64,000 nucleotides of DNA, taken from the NCBI RefSeq assembly GCF_014323725.1, contig NZ_JABVED010000007.1, forward strand, positions 274,672-338,671, read 5' to 3'. A program made the position numbers and the translations under genes. Below are positions 1-9,325 of this stretch, piece after piece; within the stretch, counting starts at the first letter, position 1; each line of letters begins with the position of its first letter. Under the pieces are notes generated by a model. It was given only the letters and a program-made list of their open reading frames with translations. It was not told where the DNA came from and did not search any database. The DNA comes from Actinokineospora xionganensis (GTDB lineage: Bacteria; Actinomycetota; Actinomycetes; Mycobacteriales; Pseudonocardiaceae).

Positions 1-18
1 AGGGCTGAGGGGGACGAG

Positions 19-1194
19 ATGACCGAGCAGACCAAGCGCTGGCGCGGTTTCACGCACGAGGAGCTCTACCGCCTCTTACATGAGGGCCCGGGCGCGCAGG
101 CGTCAGCCGACCCGGGCCGCCGGTGGGCGGAGTTGGCGAGCACCCTGTCCGATGTGGGCCAGGACCTCGCCACCGCGCTGGACAGCTCCGGCGCGACCTG
201 GTCGGGCCGGGCGGCGGGCCGTGCCTACGAGCGGCTCACCCCATTGGCGGCCTGGGCGACCGCGGCCGGGGAGTCCGCGGCCGAGATGCGGGTCGCCGTC
301 GAGAACCAGGGTGACTACGTCGCCAAGGCGCGGGCCGACATGCCGGTGCCCGAGAACGTCCCCCAGCAGCAGCCGGACCCCACGATCGCACCCGCGATCC
401 AGGTCGTCGGTGCGCAGACCGACCCGGAACCCATCGAGGCCGCGCGGTCGACCGGCGAGCAGCGGGCGTTCGAGGTGATGGCCGCCTACGCGGAGGTCAC
501 CGCCGCGAACGTGACCGCCCTGTCCGCGTTCGAACAGCCCGCGGAACTGCTCGACAGCGGCCGGGAACGGCACGGCAACCGCGGCCACGGCATCGGCCTG
601 TCCGCGGTCGTGTCGACCATCGCGTCGGCCGTCGCGGCCGCGCTGCCCCCGCTTGACGAGAAGCCGCGCGGGCGCCACTCGCCACATGTCCGCGACGTCG
701 TGGGCAACCAGGGCGTCGTCCTGTCGGGGGCGACGCTGCAACCCGAGCCGGCTCGGCGGACCGTGACCCCGGGTATGTCGTCGGGGACGGCGCCGGTCGA
801 GGCACACCCGGCGATCGGGGCGGCCCCTGGTCCTGCTCCGAAAGCTCGGGAAGACCGTAGTTCGGCTCGAGGCGTACCGGCTGTTCCCGCTGCTCCGGCC
901 GCTCCCGCGATCGGTGATCTGGCGGCGACGCCTGCCGGGGCGATGGCGGGTCATGCCGGGGCGCCGGTCTCACCCACTGGGGCGGTGGCGCCGACCACCG
1001 CCGACAAGATGGCGATGCGGCGATTCGGGACTGAGGCGTTGGGGTCGAGCCAGTGGTTCGCGGAGACGGAGTCGGCGCCTAGTCGGGATGTTTCGGGGCG
1101 GCGGCGTGATCTCGGATCCGCGGCGCCGGTCACTGAATCCGTTGTGGTGGATGGGGAGGATCACCAGTTGCCGCCCAACGTCATCGGCGGCTGA
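19..1194 (+). CDS. PPE/WXG-like type VII secretion substrate
   Basis: Predicted 391 aa. The first ~110 residues are helical, carry a W-x-G turn (WSG at about residue 61) and end in a conserved-looking proline stretch, which is the layout of PPE/WXG100-type proteins exported by ESX (type VII) systems in actinobacteria. Residues ~115-391 are Ala/Pro/Gly-rich and low in complexity, with no recognisable domain. The ATG follows a strong GAGGGGG ribosome site, and the TGA of an upstream gene probably ends at base 8, so this is the last gene of an operon that starts outside the window. No signal peptide or membrane segment is seen. The family call is by layout, and the partner and function are unknown. 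Confidence 0.65.
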   Translation: MTEQTKRWRGFTHEELYRLLHEGPGAQASADPGRRWAELASTLSDVGQDLATALDSSGATWSGRAAGRAYERLTPLAAWATAAGESAAEMRVAVENQGDYVAKARADMPVPENVPQQQPDPTIAPAIQVVGAQTDPEPIEAARSTGEQRAFEVMAAYAEVTAANVTALSAFEQPAELLDSGRERHGNRGHGIGLSAVVSTIASAVAAALPPLDEKPRGRHSPHVRDVVGNQGVVLSGATLQPEPARRTVTPGMSSGTAPVEAHPAIGAAPGPAPKAREDRSSARGVPAVPAAPAAPAIGDLAATPAGAMAGHAGAPVSPTGAVAPTTADKMAMRRFGTEALGSSQWFAETESAPSRDVSGRRRDLGSAAPVTESVVVDGEDHQLPPNVIGG

Positions 1195-1336
1195 CGTTCG
1201 CCGGCCTGCTTTGCGGGTGGGCCTGCTTGGGATTGGCCCGTGGCGTTTTGTGCAGTTGGGTAGGCGTGATTAGGCGTGGTCATGCCCCGCGCGTCTTATG
1301 TCGACAAGGCGCCTTCGACCGATCGCCGCCCAGGTC

Positions 1337-3097
1337 CTAGACCACCGGCTCCACCAAGTGCGGCCGGGCTTCTGGGGCCGCCGACCGGGTGGCGTCCGCT
1401 GCCTGGTCGTCGGGTTGGGTTTGGGAGTCGCGTTCCGCTTCCACGCGGGACAGGTAGACCTCGACCTCCCTGGTCACGTCGTCCGGTGACCAGCCGAGGG
1501 TTTCGCCCATCAGCTCCGCGACCTGCCTGGCGCAGTCCACTCCCCGGTGTGGGTATTCGATCGAGATGCGGGTTCGCCGGGCCAGGGCGTCCTCCACGTG
1601 CAGCGCGCCCTCGTGGCCGGCGGCATAGACGATCTCCACTTTCAGGTAATCCGGGGCCGAGTCCAGTGGCTTCAGCAGTTCCGGCCTGCCCGCGCCCAGG
1701 TTGAGGACCTCGTGCACCAGCGAGCCGTACCGGTCGAGCAGGTGTCGGACCCGGTAGGGGTGCAACCCGTGTCGGGCGGCCAGCAGGTCCACCTGGTTCA
1801 CCAGCGCGTGGTAGCCGTCGGCGCCCAGCAGCGGCACGCGGTCGGTGATGGACGGCTGGAGCCTGCCCGGCAGGTCCACGGAGGCCGCGTCGATCGCATC
1901 GGCCGCCATCACCCGGTAGGTCGTGTACTTGCCGCCCGCGATGGCGACCAGGCCCGGCGCCACGCGGGCCACGGCGTGCTCGCGGGACAGCTTGGAGCTC
2001 TCCTCGCTCTCGCCTGCCAGCAGCGGGCGCAGGCCGGCGTAGACGCCCTCGATGTCGGCGTGGGTGAGCGGGGTCGCGAGGACTGAGTTGACGTGGTCGA
2101 GGATGTAGTCGATGTCGCGCTTCGTGGCCGCGGGGTGGGCGAGGTCGAGGTTCCAGTCCGTGTCGGTGGTTCCCACGATCCAGTGGTTGCGCCACGGGAT
2201 CACGAACAGGACCGACTTCTCCGTGCGCAGGATCAGCCCCGATTCCGAGACGATCCGGTCGCGCGGGACCACGATGTGCACGCCTTTGCTCGCGCGCACC
2301 CGGAAGCGGCCGCGGCTGCCCGAGACGCGCTGCAGCTCGTCGGTCCAGACGCCGGTGCAGTTGATCACCGCGTTGGCGCTGACGTCCACTTCGCGCCCGT
2401 TCTCGACGTCGCGCACGCGCACGCCGCGGACCCTGTCGGCCTCGTGCAGGAAGTCGACCACCTGGGTGGACGTCCTGATCACCGCGCCGTAGTGGGCGGC
2501 GGTGCGCGCGACCGTCATGGTGTGGCGGGCGTCGTCGGCCTGGGCGTCGAAGTAGCGGATGCCGCCGATCAGGGCGTTGCGCTTGAGCGCGGGCACCATG
2601 CGCAGCGCGCCCGCGCGGCTCAGGTGCTTCTGGCCCGGCACCGAGCGGGCGCCGCCCATGGTGTCGTAGAGCAGCAATCCGGCCGCGGTGTACGGGCGTT
2701 CCCAGATCCGGCGGGTCAGCGGGTACAGGAAGCTGACCGGCTTCACCAGGTGCGGCGCGATGAGCGTCAGCATCAGCTCGCGTTCCCGCAGAGCCTCGCG
2801 GACCAGGCCGAACTCCAGCTGTTCGAGGTAGCGCAGGCCGCCGTGGAAGAGTTTGCTCGACCGGCTCGACGTCCCCGACGCCAGGTCGCGGGCCTCCACC
2901 AGGGCGACCGTGAGCCCCCGGGTGGCCGCGTCGAGCGCGGCTCCGGCGCCGACGACCCCGCCGCCGATGATCACCACGTCGAAGGTGTCCGAGCCCAGGC
3001 GCTCCCAGGCACGCTCGCGGGCGGCGGCGTCGAGTCTGCCGCCGAACGGGTCCGAATCGGAACGATTTTCGGCCGTCCTTGGCTTGCGAGTCGCCAC
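1337..3097 (-). CDS. glpD: Glycerol-3-phosphate dehydrogenase (FAD, quinone-linked)
   Basis: 586 aa flavoprotein that oxidises sn-glycerol-3-phosphate to dihydroxyacetone phosphate at the membrane and passes electrons to quinone. The FAD-binding Rossmann motif GGGVVGAG is at ~45-52 and is followed by the GlpD-type SGTSSRSSKLFHGG segment. The C-terminal ~130 residues match the helical C-terminal domain of the family, and the length is typical. Start is GTG with a GGGAGG site 8 bases upstream. It is divergent from glpF-glpK across ~200 bp, so glycerol uptake, phosphorylation and oxidation are grouped. From memory the position next to lpdA matches mycobacterial glpD2. The last ~30 residues are low-complexity and variable. 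Confidence 0.95.
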   Translation of the reverse strand: MATRKPRTAENRSDSDPFGGRLDAAARERAWERLGSDTFDVVIIGGGVVGAGAALDAATRGLTVALVEARDLASGTSSRSSKLFHGGLRYLEQLEFGLVREALRERELMLTLIAPHLVKPVSFLYPLTRRIWERPYTAAGLLLYDTMGGARSVPGQKHLSRAGALRMVPALKRNALIGGIRYFDAQADDARHTMTVARTAAHYGAVIRTSTQVVDFLHEADRVRGVRVRDVENGREVDVSANAVINCTGVWTDELQRVSGSRGRFRVRASKGVHIVVPRDRIVSESGLILRTEKSVLFVIPWRNHWIVGTTDTDWNLDLAHPAATKRDIDYILDHVNSVLATPLTHADIEGVYAGLRPLLAGESEESSKLSREHAVARVAPGLVAIAGGKYTTYRVMAADAIDAASVDLPGRLQPSITDRVPLLGADGYHALVNQVDLLAARHGLHPYRVRHLLDRYGSLVHEVLNLGAGRPELLKPLDSAPDYLKVEIVYAAGHEGALHVEDALARRTRISIEYPHRGVDCARQVAELMGETLGWSPDDVTREVEVYLSRVEAERDSQTQPDDQAADATRSAAPEARPHLVEPVV

Positions 3098-3297
3098 GGT
3101 CCGCCTCCCTGATCACGCGGGCAAACACGACCACGATCACGCTACCGCGTCCGGCCCGCTGGGGCATTCGACTGATGGACAGTGCACACCGGCCCGGGTA
3201 GCGTCCGAATCCCTCAGGGTAGGCATCGCCGCCGCGCCCGTGCCAGGCAACTCGGCTGCCTGCCCCTTCGCTACTGGGAGCGAGAGGGAGATCAGCC

Positions 3298-4041
3298 ATG
3301 GACCTCAATTTCGGCGAGATATTCCTATGGGAACTGATGGGCACCGCCGCGCTGACACTGCTGGGCTGCGGTGTCGTCGCGAACGTGGTGCTCAGAAAGT
3401 CGCTCGGCTTCGGCGGCGGCTGGCTGCTGATCAACATCGGCTGGGGTTTCGCCGTCTTCATCGGGGCGAGCATCGCCAACCCGACCGGGGCGCACATCAA
3501 CCCGGCGGTCACGCTCGGACTCGTCTCGGCCGACAAACTCGGCTGGGACAAGGTCCCGGCCTACCTGGCAGGCCAGTTCACCGGCGCTTTCCTGGGCGCG
3601 GTGCTCTGCTGGCTGGTCTACAAACTGCAGTTCGACGACCACGACGAGCCCGAGAACACCCGCGGCATCTTCGCCACCGGCCCGACCGTCCCGAACTACC
3701 TGTGGAACCTGGTCACGGAGATCGTCGGCACGTTCGTCCTGGTGTTCTGGATCCTCACCAGTCCCACGATGACCAACGAGGGCGGCGTCCCGCAGTTCGG
3801 CAACGCCGCGCTGGGCTACGCGGCCGTGGCGTTCGTCGTCATCGGCATCGGCGCCTCGCTCGGTGGCCCCACCGGCTACGCCATCAACCCGGCCCGCGAC
3901 CTGGGCCCCCGTATCGCGTACGCGATCCTGCCGATCAAGAACAAGGGCGGAGCGGACTGGAACTACTCGTGGGTCCCAGTCGTCGGCCCGTTGGTCGGCG
4001 CCGTGCTCGCCGGCCTGCTCTCACAGATCCTGCCTTCCTGA
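3298..4041 (+). CDS. glpF: Glycerol uptake facilitator (MIP/aquaglyceroporin)
   Basis: 247 aa integral membrane channel. It has the two MIP half-repeats, with the first NPA motif at 68-70 (HINPAV) and the second in INPARDLGPR at ~196-205. The Asp directly after NPAR is the residue that marks glycerol-conducting members rather than strict water channels. Six hydrophobic helices are apparent. ATG follows GGGAG by 7 bases. glpK starts 28 bases after the stop, so the two form an operon that couples facilitated entry of glycerol to phosphorylation. No operator could be recognised in the glpD-glpF intergenic region. Confidence 0.95.
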   Translation: MDLNFGEIFLWELMGTAALTLLGCGVVANVVLRKSLGFGGGWLLINIGWGFAVFIGASIANPTGAHINPAVTLGLVSADKLGWDKVPAYLAGQFTGAFLGAVLCWLVYKLQFDDHDEPENTRGIFATGPTVPNYLWNLVTEIVGTFVLVFWILTSPTMTNEGGVPQFGNAALGYAAVAFVVIGIGASLGGPTGYAINPARDLGPRIAYAILPIKNKGGADWNYSWVPVVGPLVGAVLAGLLSQILPS

Positions 4042-4069
4042 TCGACCAGCTCCGAAGGGCGAATGACAG

Positions 4070-5584
4070 ATGACCAAATACGTGGCCGCGATCGACCAGG
4101 GCACTACGTCCACCCGCTGCATGATCTTCAGTCACGCCGGCGAGGTGGTCGCGGTCGACCAGCGCGAGCACAAGCAGATCTTCCCCAAGGCGGGCTGGGT
4201 CGAGCACGACCCGAAGGAGGTCTGGGAGAACACCCGGGCGGTCGCGGCGGGCGCGCTCGCCAAGGCGGACCTGCACGCCTCCGACATCGCCGCGGTCGGC
4301 ATCACGAACCAGCGCGAGACCGCGGTGGTGTGGGACCGCGAGACCGGCGAGCCGGTGTACAACGCGATCGTCTGGCAGGACACCCGGACCGACCGGATCG
4401 CCACCGACCTCGGCAACCTCGGCGGCGGCCAGGAGCGCTACCGGGCGAAGACCGGCCTCCCCCTGGCGACGTACTTCTCCGGCCCCAAGATCCGCTGGAT
4501 CCTCGACAACGTCGACGGCGCGCGCGCCAAGGCGGAGGCGGGCAAGCTGCTGTTCGGCAACATGGACACCTGGGTGCTGTGGAACATGACCGGCGGCGTC
4601 GACGGCGGCGTGCACGTCACCGACCCGACGAACGCGTCCCGGACCCTGCTGATGGACCTGTCGACCCTGTCGTGGGACGCCGACATCGCTTCGGAGATGG
4701 GTGTTCCGCTGTCGATGCTGCCGGAGATCCGGTCGTCGTCGGAGGAGTACGGCAAGGTCCGCGAACGCGGCGCGCTCGCCGGTGTCCCCATCGCCGGAAT
4801 CCTCGGCGACCAGCAGGCCGCCACCTTCGGCCAGGCGTGCCTGTCGCCCGGAGAGGCCAAGAACACCTACGGCACCGGCAATTTCGTCCTCCTCAACACG
4901 GGCACCGACCAAGTGATGAGCGAGAACGGTTTGCTCACAACGGTTTGCTACAAGATCGGCACGCAGGCGCCGGTGTACGCGCTCGAAGGATCGATCGCGG
5001 TCACCGGGTCGCTGGTCCAGTGGATCAGGGACAACCTGGGGATGATCAACTCGGCGGCGGAGATCGAGGAACACGCGCGCACGGTCGAGGACAACGGCGG
5101 CTGCTACTTCGTGCCCGCGTTCTCCGGCCTGTTCGCCCCCTACTGGCGCTCCGACGCCCGCGGCGCGATCGTGGGCCTGACCCGGTTCGTCAACAAAGGA
5201 CACCTCGCGCGCGCGGTCCTGGAGGCCACGGCTTTCCAGACCCGCGAGGTCATCGACGCCATGAACGCCGACTCCGGGGTGCCGCTGACCGCGCTCAAGG
5301 TGGACGGCGGCATGGTCGGCAACGAACTGCTGATGCAGTTCCAAGCCGACATCCTCGGCGTCCCCGTCATCCGCCCGGTGGTCGCGGAGACGACCGCGCT
5401 GGGCGCGGCCTACGCGGCCGGACTCGCCGTCGGGTTCTGGGAGAGCGAGGACGACATCCGCAAGAACTGGGCCAAGGACAAGGAATGGACCCCGGCGATG
5501 GCGGACGACGCGCGGGAGAAGACGTTCGGACAGTGGAAGAAGGCGGTGACGCGCACCTTCGACTGGGTGGAGCAGGAAGACTGA
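4070..5584 (+). CDS. glpK: Glycerol kinase
   Basis: 504 aa, the standard length for GlpK. It phosphorylates glycerol to sn-glycerol-3-phosphate with ATP, trapping glycerol brought in by GlpF and feeding GlpD. The FGGY-kinase start DQGTTSTR is at 9-16, the ATP-binding GTGNF loop is at about 267, and the C-terminal [12 protein letters not shown] motif of the family is present. ATG is preceded by GAAGGGCG. A perfect 12-bp hairpin directly downstream (5591-5619) closes the operon. No truncation or odd residue was noticed. Confidence 0.96.
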   Translation: MTKYVAAIDQGTTSTRCMIFSHAGEVVAVDQREHKQIFPKAGWVEHDPKEVWENTRAVAAGALAKADLHASDIAAVGITNQRETAVVWDRETGEPVYNAIVWQDTRTDRIATDLGNLGGGQERYRAKTGLPLATYFSGPKIRWILDNVDGARAKAEAGKLLFGNMDTWVLWNMTGGVDGGVHVTDPTNASRTLLMDLSTLSWDADIASEMGVPLSMLPEIRSSSEEYGKVRERGALAGVPIAGILGDQQAATFGQACLSPGEAKNTYGTGNFVLLNTGTDQVMSENGLLTTVCYKIGTQAPVYALEGSIAVTGSLVQWIRDNLGMINSAAEIEEHARTVEDNGGCYFVPAFSGLFAPYWRSDARGAIVGLTRFVNKGHLARAVLEATAFQTREVIDAMNADSGVPLTALKVDGGMVGNELLMQFQADILGVPVIRPVVAETTALGAAYAAGLAVGFWESEDDIRKNWAKDKEWTPAMADDAREKTFGQWKKAVTRTFDWVEQED

Positions 5585-5590
5585 GTGTCA

Positions 5591-5619
5591 GGCCAGGTCG
5601 GGCTGATCCCGACCTGGCC
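5591..5619 (+). terminator. Hairpin terminator after glpK
   Basis: GGCCAGGTCGGG, a 5-base loop, then its exact complement. The 12-bp G/C stem starts 6 bases after the glpK stop. The usual T-run is weak, as is common in actinobacteria. Confidence 0.7.
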
Positions 5620-5817
5620 CTCACTTCCGGCGCCGTGTCGACAAGTCGGACTGACAGATTCCGCACGAACCCACTTCCGCAAGGCGTTGGAACTGGCCAA
5701 GGCGGGCGACCGTAGGCCTGACTTCCCGGACACACGGCAGCGTCGCGCTCCAGCCTGCCCGGCGGTCGCGCACCCAGCCCATGGGTGCGCGACCGGCTGC
5801 TCCTGGTCCGCGGGGCG

Positions 5818-5955
5818 CTATCTGCGGATCGCGATATGACTGAATCCGCCAAGGCGCGGGATCTGGCCGATGCCGCCACAGCGAGGGCAGAAGTCGCGAC
5901 GGTTGGGGGCCAAGCCCGAGCCCAGGCATTCGGGACATTCGATTCGGCGAGACAT
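5818..5955 (-). CDS. Very small DnaJ-type zinc-ribbon protein
   Basis: A 45-residue gene on the minus strand. The protein has two copies of the DnaJ cysteine-rich pattern CxxCxGxG: CPECLGSG at 7-14 and CPRCGGIG at 23-30. Two CxxC knuckles 12 residues apart are enough to bind one structural zinc. The ATG has a near-ideal site, TTTGGAGG, 5 bases upstream. It stands alone between glpK and the beta-lactamase-like gene, with no J domain nearby. I see a zinc-binding mini-protein. Whether it binds RNA or protein, or assists folding, cannot be told. The motif repeat plus the ribosome site make chance unlikely. Confidence 0.72.
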   Translation of the reverse strand: MSRRIECPECLGSGLAPNRRDFCPRCGGIGQIPRLGGFSHIAIRR

Positions 5956-6161
5956 CGCGCCTCCAAAGGGGTTCCGGGCCTGTTTTGGCCCGGGCTATCA
6001 GACGTACCGCCTCAGTAGGTCGAACCCCAGCTAATCCGGCGATGTTCACCCGTTCTTGCAGCTCGTTCGACACCGCCATGACGGACAGTGTCAATCCGCG
6101 CGCTCAGTTGGGTTCACACCAAGCGCGATGTCGGTAAATCACATTCTGGTTTACTCGGATC

Positions 6162-7166
6162 ATGAACGTCACACGAAGGTCCGCTCTGGGCCTCGGCGCC
6201 GTTGTCGGCGCCACCGCACTGGGGGTCGGCGCCACCACACCGGCGTCGGCGAGCACTCCTGCCACGGCAGCGCAGGCCTGCTCCAAGATCAAATCTGTTT
6301 ACGACCGCGAGACAACCCGGGCCGCGGGCACCTGGTCGTCCTTCATCACCGTGACCGGGGAGGCCACGCCCGCCGTCGAGGCGCTGGCGGACCAGGTCGT
6401 GGAGGCCTACAGCGTCAACAAGATCGCGGTCGCCACGGCCGTGCTCGACAAGATCGACCGTGGGCTGCTGGCACTCGACCAGCGCGTCGACGTCACCGCG
6501 GACATCGTCAGCCACGACGGCGACGGGATCTTCGGCTACGACGGCGCGTACCCGAGTTCCGTCACCCTCGGCCACGTCCTGGCCAACCTGCTCACCGTCT
6601 CGGACAACACCGCCGTGCGGCTGTGCGGGCTCGTCGTTCCGGCCGCCGAGCTCAACGAGATCCTGCGCGCCAAGGGTTTCGTGCACACCCAGGTCAAGCC
6701 GGTGGCGAACCCGAACCGGTTCTACCTCGGCACCACGACCGCGCGTGAGACGCACACAATGCTGCAGCGGCTCGTCGACGGGACCTTGCTCTCGGCCACG
6801 TCGAGCGCCTATGTGCTCTCGCTGCTGTGCTCGCTGACCTCGTTCACCGACGGGATCCGGCTGAACATGAGCTCCGCGGAACGGGTGCGCGTGGCGGCCA
6901 AGGCGGGCTGGTTCGCCGACGGCCGCAACGAGGCGGGCATCGTCTTCGACACCGCGGGCAAGGCCGCCATCACCTACGCCCTGTTCGCCTCCGGGCAGTT
7001 CAGCGGCGACGCGGCGGCCAACGCCGACAACTACAGCGCCACCCACCCGGCGCTGCGGGCCCGACAGGCCATCGGCCGCACCCTGCTCGACTCGGTGCCG
7101 CCGGTCAGCGCCCCGACCGCGCGCAAGTTCAGCGTCCCGCGGTACCACCCGTCCAACGGCGGCTGA
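6162..7166 (+). CDS. Tat-exported beta-lactamase-like serine hydrolase
   Basis: 334 aa. The N-terminus has a twin-arginine signal (TRRSALGLG from residue 4) ending near ASAS at ~31, so it should be exported folded. The penicilloyl serine transferase fold is shown by SVNK (S84, K87), SDN at 147-149, and a K-A-G at 247-249 in place of the usual KTG. I cannot find the ExxxN omega-loop glutamate needed by true class A beta-lactamases for deacylation. The protein may be a relative acting on cell-wall peptides or a non-lactamase hydrolase. No ribosome site precedes the ATG. A TTTACT box 6 bases before it suggests a leaderless mRNA. It converges on lpdA through a shared hairpin. Confidence 0.8.
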   Translation: MNVTRRSALGLGAVVGATALGVGATTPASASTPATAAQACSKIKSVYDRETTRAAGTWSSFITVTGEATPAVEALADQVVEAYSVNKIAVATAVLDKIDRGLLALDQRVDVTADIVSHDGDGIFGYDGAYPSSVTLGHVLANLLTVSDNTAVRLCGLVVPAAELNEILRAKGFVHTQVKPVANPNRFYLGTTTARETHTMLQRLVDGTLLSATSSAYVLSLLCSLTSFTDGIRLNMSSAERVRVAAKAGWFADGRNEAGIVFDTAGKAAITYALFASGQFSGDAAANADNYSATHPALRARQAIGRTLLDSVPPVSAPTARKFSVPRYHPSNGG

Positions 7167-7173
7167 CCCGGCG

Positions 7174-7205
7174 ACCTGGCGGCCCGGGCGACCGGGCCGC
7201 CAGGT
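7174..7205. terminator. Bidirectional hairpin between beta-lactamase-like gene and lpdA
   Basis: A perfect 14-bp stem (ACCTGGCGGCCCGG and its complement) with a 4-base loop lies 7 bases after one stop and ~30 bases from the facing stop, so it can end both transcripts. Confidence 0.7.
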
Positions 7206-7234
7206 TGACCACGTCGGGGCGTTCAGCCAGTCCG

Positions 7235-8638
7235 TCAGTCCAGGTCGTCGTGGCGCATCAGCTGGCGGCCCGCCTCGGTGATGGAACCCGAGAGCGACGG
7301 GTACACCGAGAAGGTCAGCGCCAGGTCGTCCACCGTCAGCTGGTTCTGAACCGCGAGCGCGATAGGCAGGATCAGCTCGCTCGCACTCGGGGCCACGATC
7401 ACACCGCCGATGACCACACCGGTCGCGGGGCGACAGAAAAGCTTCACGAAACCGCGCCGCAGGCCCTCCATCTTGGCTCGGGCGTTGGTGGCCAGCGGCA
7501 GCATCACGGTGCGCGCGGGCACCTCGCCGGAGTCGATGGCCTGCTGGCTGATGCCGACGGTCGCGATCTCCGGGTGGGTGAAGACGTTGGCGGCGACGGT
7601 CTTGAGCTTGATCGGCGCGACACCCTCGCCCAGCGCGTGCCACATCGCGATGCGGCCCTGCATGGCCGCGACCGACGCCAGCATCAGCACACCGGTGCAG
7701 TCACCCGCCGCGTAGACACCGGGGACGCTGGTGCGGGAAACACGGTCGACGTTGATGAAGCCGCCGGGACCGAGGTCGATGCCGATCTTGTCCAGGCCGA
7801 TGTCGCTGGTGTTGGGCACCGAGCCGACCGTCATCAGCGCGTGCGACGCCTCGACGATCTCGCCGCCCTTGAGGTGGACCTTGACGCCGGTGTCGTCGCG
7901 CTCGATCTTCTCCGCGCGGGCGTGCTTGACCAGGGTGGTGCCGCGCTCGGAGAACACGTCCTCCAACACGGCGGCGGCGTCGGCGTCCTCATGCGGCAGG
8001 ACGCGGTCGCGGCTGGAGATGACGGTGACCTTGACGCCCATCTCGATGAACGCCGAGGCGAACTCGGCGCCGGTCACCCCGGAGCCGACGACCACCAGGT
8101 GCTCGGGCAGCTCGGGGAGGTCGTAGATCTGCCGCCAGTCGAGCACCCGCTTGCCGTCCGGCTCGGCGCCCGGGATGACCCGCGGGTTCGCGCCGGTGGC
8201 GATGAGGACGACGTCGGCGTCGAGGACCTCCTCGGTCCCGTCGTTGCCGGTGACGGCGACCCGGTGGGCGGCCATGCCGGGGCGGTCGTTGCAGAAACGG
8301 CCGTAGCCGGTCAGCAGGCGCACACCCTCACGCTGGATGCGGTTACGGATGTCGGCGGACTGGGCGAGGGCGAGCCCGCGCACCCGGCCGCGCACGACCG
8401 GCAGGTTGACCGAGGAGTCGACGTCCTCGACGCCGATGCCCAGCTCATCGGCATCGCGGAAGGCCGAACGGGCGCCCGCGGAGGCGATGAACGTCTTCGA
8501 CGGCACGCAGTCATAGAGGACGCAGGCCCCGCCCAGTCCGTCCCGCTCGACCACGGTGACATCGGCGCCGTGCTGGGCCGCGACCAGGGCCGCCTCGTAA
8601 CCCGCGGGGCCGCCACCCATGATCACGATCCGGCTCAC
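7235..8638 (-). CDS. lpdA: LpdA-type NAD(P)H:quinone reductase
   Basis: 467 aa, two-dinucleotide-binding flavoprotein of the disulfide reductase superfamily. FAD motif GGGPAGYEAA is near the N-terminus, a CxxxxC pair (CVLYDC, ~39-44) follows, and a second Rossmann motif (GSGVTGAEFA) binds NAD(P)H. The C-terminal dimer segment reads SVYPSLSG where lipoamide dehydrogenases have HxHPTxxE, so the catalytic His-Glu pair is absent. That fits the mycobacterial LpdA group (Rv3303c), described as quinone reductases rather than lipoamide dehydrogenases. AGGAGG 7 bases before GTG at 8638 decides the start over in-frame ATGs further upstream. It converges on the beta-lactamase-like gene. Confidence 0.88.
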   Translation of the reverse strand: MSRIVIMGGGPAGYEAALVAAQHGADVTVVERDGLGGACVLYDCVPSKTFIASAGARSAFRDADELGIGVEDVDSSVNLPVVRGRVRGLALAQSADIRNRIQREGVRLLTGYGRFCNDRPGMAAHRVAVTGNDGTEEVLDADVVLIATGANPRVIPGAEPDGKRVLDWRQIYDLPELPEHLVVVGSGVTGAEFASAFIEMGVKVTVISSRDRVLPHEDADAAAVLEDVFSERGTTLVKHARAEKIERDDTGVKVHLKGGEIVEASHALMTVGSVPNTSDIGLDKIGIDLGPGGFINVDRVSRTSVPGVYAAGDCTGVLMLASVAAMQGRIAMWHALGEGVAPIKLKTVAANVFTHPEIATVGISQQAIDSGEVPARTVMLPLATNARAKMEGLRRGFVKLFCRPATGVVIGGVIVAPSASELILPIALAVQNQLTVDDLALTFSVYPSLSGSITEAGRQLMRHDDLD

Positions 8639-8753
8639 GTGCGTCCTCCTCATATGCGCGCTCACGTCCGCGAATACGGTACGCGCGGGACGCAGGTCAC
8701 ATCTGGTCGGATGGAAAAGGCCCGGCTTCCCTGCCGATGATCGGTTGTGTCGC

Positions 8754-8759
8754 TACTCT
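8754..8759 (+). promoter_or_regulatory. -10 box TACTCT of a leaderless gene
   Basis: TACTCT lies 6 bases before the GTG at 8766, the spacing at which transcription starts at the start codon. No properly spaced ribosome site is present. Confidence 0.55.
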
Positions 8760-8765
8760 GTCGGA

Positions 8766-9224
8766 GTGCCGCTTTACGCCGCTTATGGGTCGAACATGGA
8801 CCCGGCCCAGATGATGCAGCGAGCCCCGCACTCGCCGATGGCGGGAACCGGATGGCTGGTGGGATGGCGGCTGACCTTCGGAGGCGAAGACCTCGGTTGG
8901 GAAGGCGCCCTCGCCACCATCGTCGAGGACCCGGACTCGCAGGTGTTCGTCGTGCTCTACGACGTCACCGACGACGAACCGCTGCTCGACCGGTGGGAAG
9001 GCTCCGAGCTGGGCCTTCACTCGAAAATCCGGCTGCGGGTGCAGACCCTTGAGGGGTCGGTGCTCGCGTGGCTCTACGTCCTCGACGCCTACGAGGGCGG
9101 TCTGCCCTCGGCCCGATACCTGGGGGTGGTCGCCGACGCGGCAGAGGCCGCGGGCGCCCCCGCCGACTACGTCGCCGACCTGCGGGTCCGGCCATGCGAC
9201 GGCATCGGGCCGGCAAACGGCTGA
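8766..9224 (+). CDS. Gamma-glutamylcyclotransferase-like protein
   Basis: 152 aa. The N-terminal YAAYGSNMDP is the YGSN loop of the gamma-glutamylcyclotransferase/AIG2 fold, which holds the gamma-glutamyl substrate. A central segment, VVLYDVTDDEPLLDRWEG, includes the family's catalytic-glutamate region (E of RWEG), followed by the YVLDAYEGGLPSARY stretch. It probably cleaves a gamma-glutamyl amide to 5-oxoproline, but the substrate is unknown. Start GTG at 8766 is chosen because the YGSN loop must lie at the N-terminus and a TACTCT box sits just before it. It is divergent from lpdA, the same pairing recalled for Rv3303c/Rv3304 in M. tuberculosis. Confidence 0.8.
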   Translation: MPLYAAYGSNMDPAQMMQRAPHSPMAGTGWLVGWRLTFGGEDLGWEGALATIVEDPDSQVFVVLYDVTDDEPLLDRWEGSELGLHSKIRLRVQTLEGSVLAWLYVLDAYEGGLPSARYLGVVADAAEAAGAPADYVADLRVRPCDGIGPANG

Positions 9225-9325
9225 CCGACCACAACCAGCGGGCCCGCCACACGTCTTCTCGGTTATGACCGAAATCACGGTCAGACGCTCGCCGAACGAT
9301 TCGGCCGGTGCGAGGAGAGATGGCG

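Noticed and set aside
1296..3551. 751-codon frame overlapping glpD on the same strand
   Set aside because: It is out of frame with the clear GlpD protein and gives an Arg/Pro-rich sequence with no domain.
5785..6018. Plus-strand 77-codon frame between glpK and the beta-lactamase-like gene
   Set aside because: It is antisense to the zinc-ribbon gene, which has paired CxxCxGxG motifs and a ribosome site, whereas this frame has neither.
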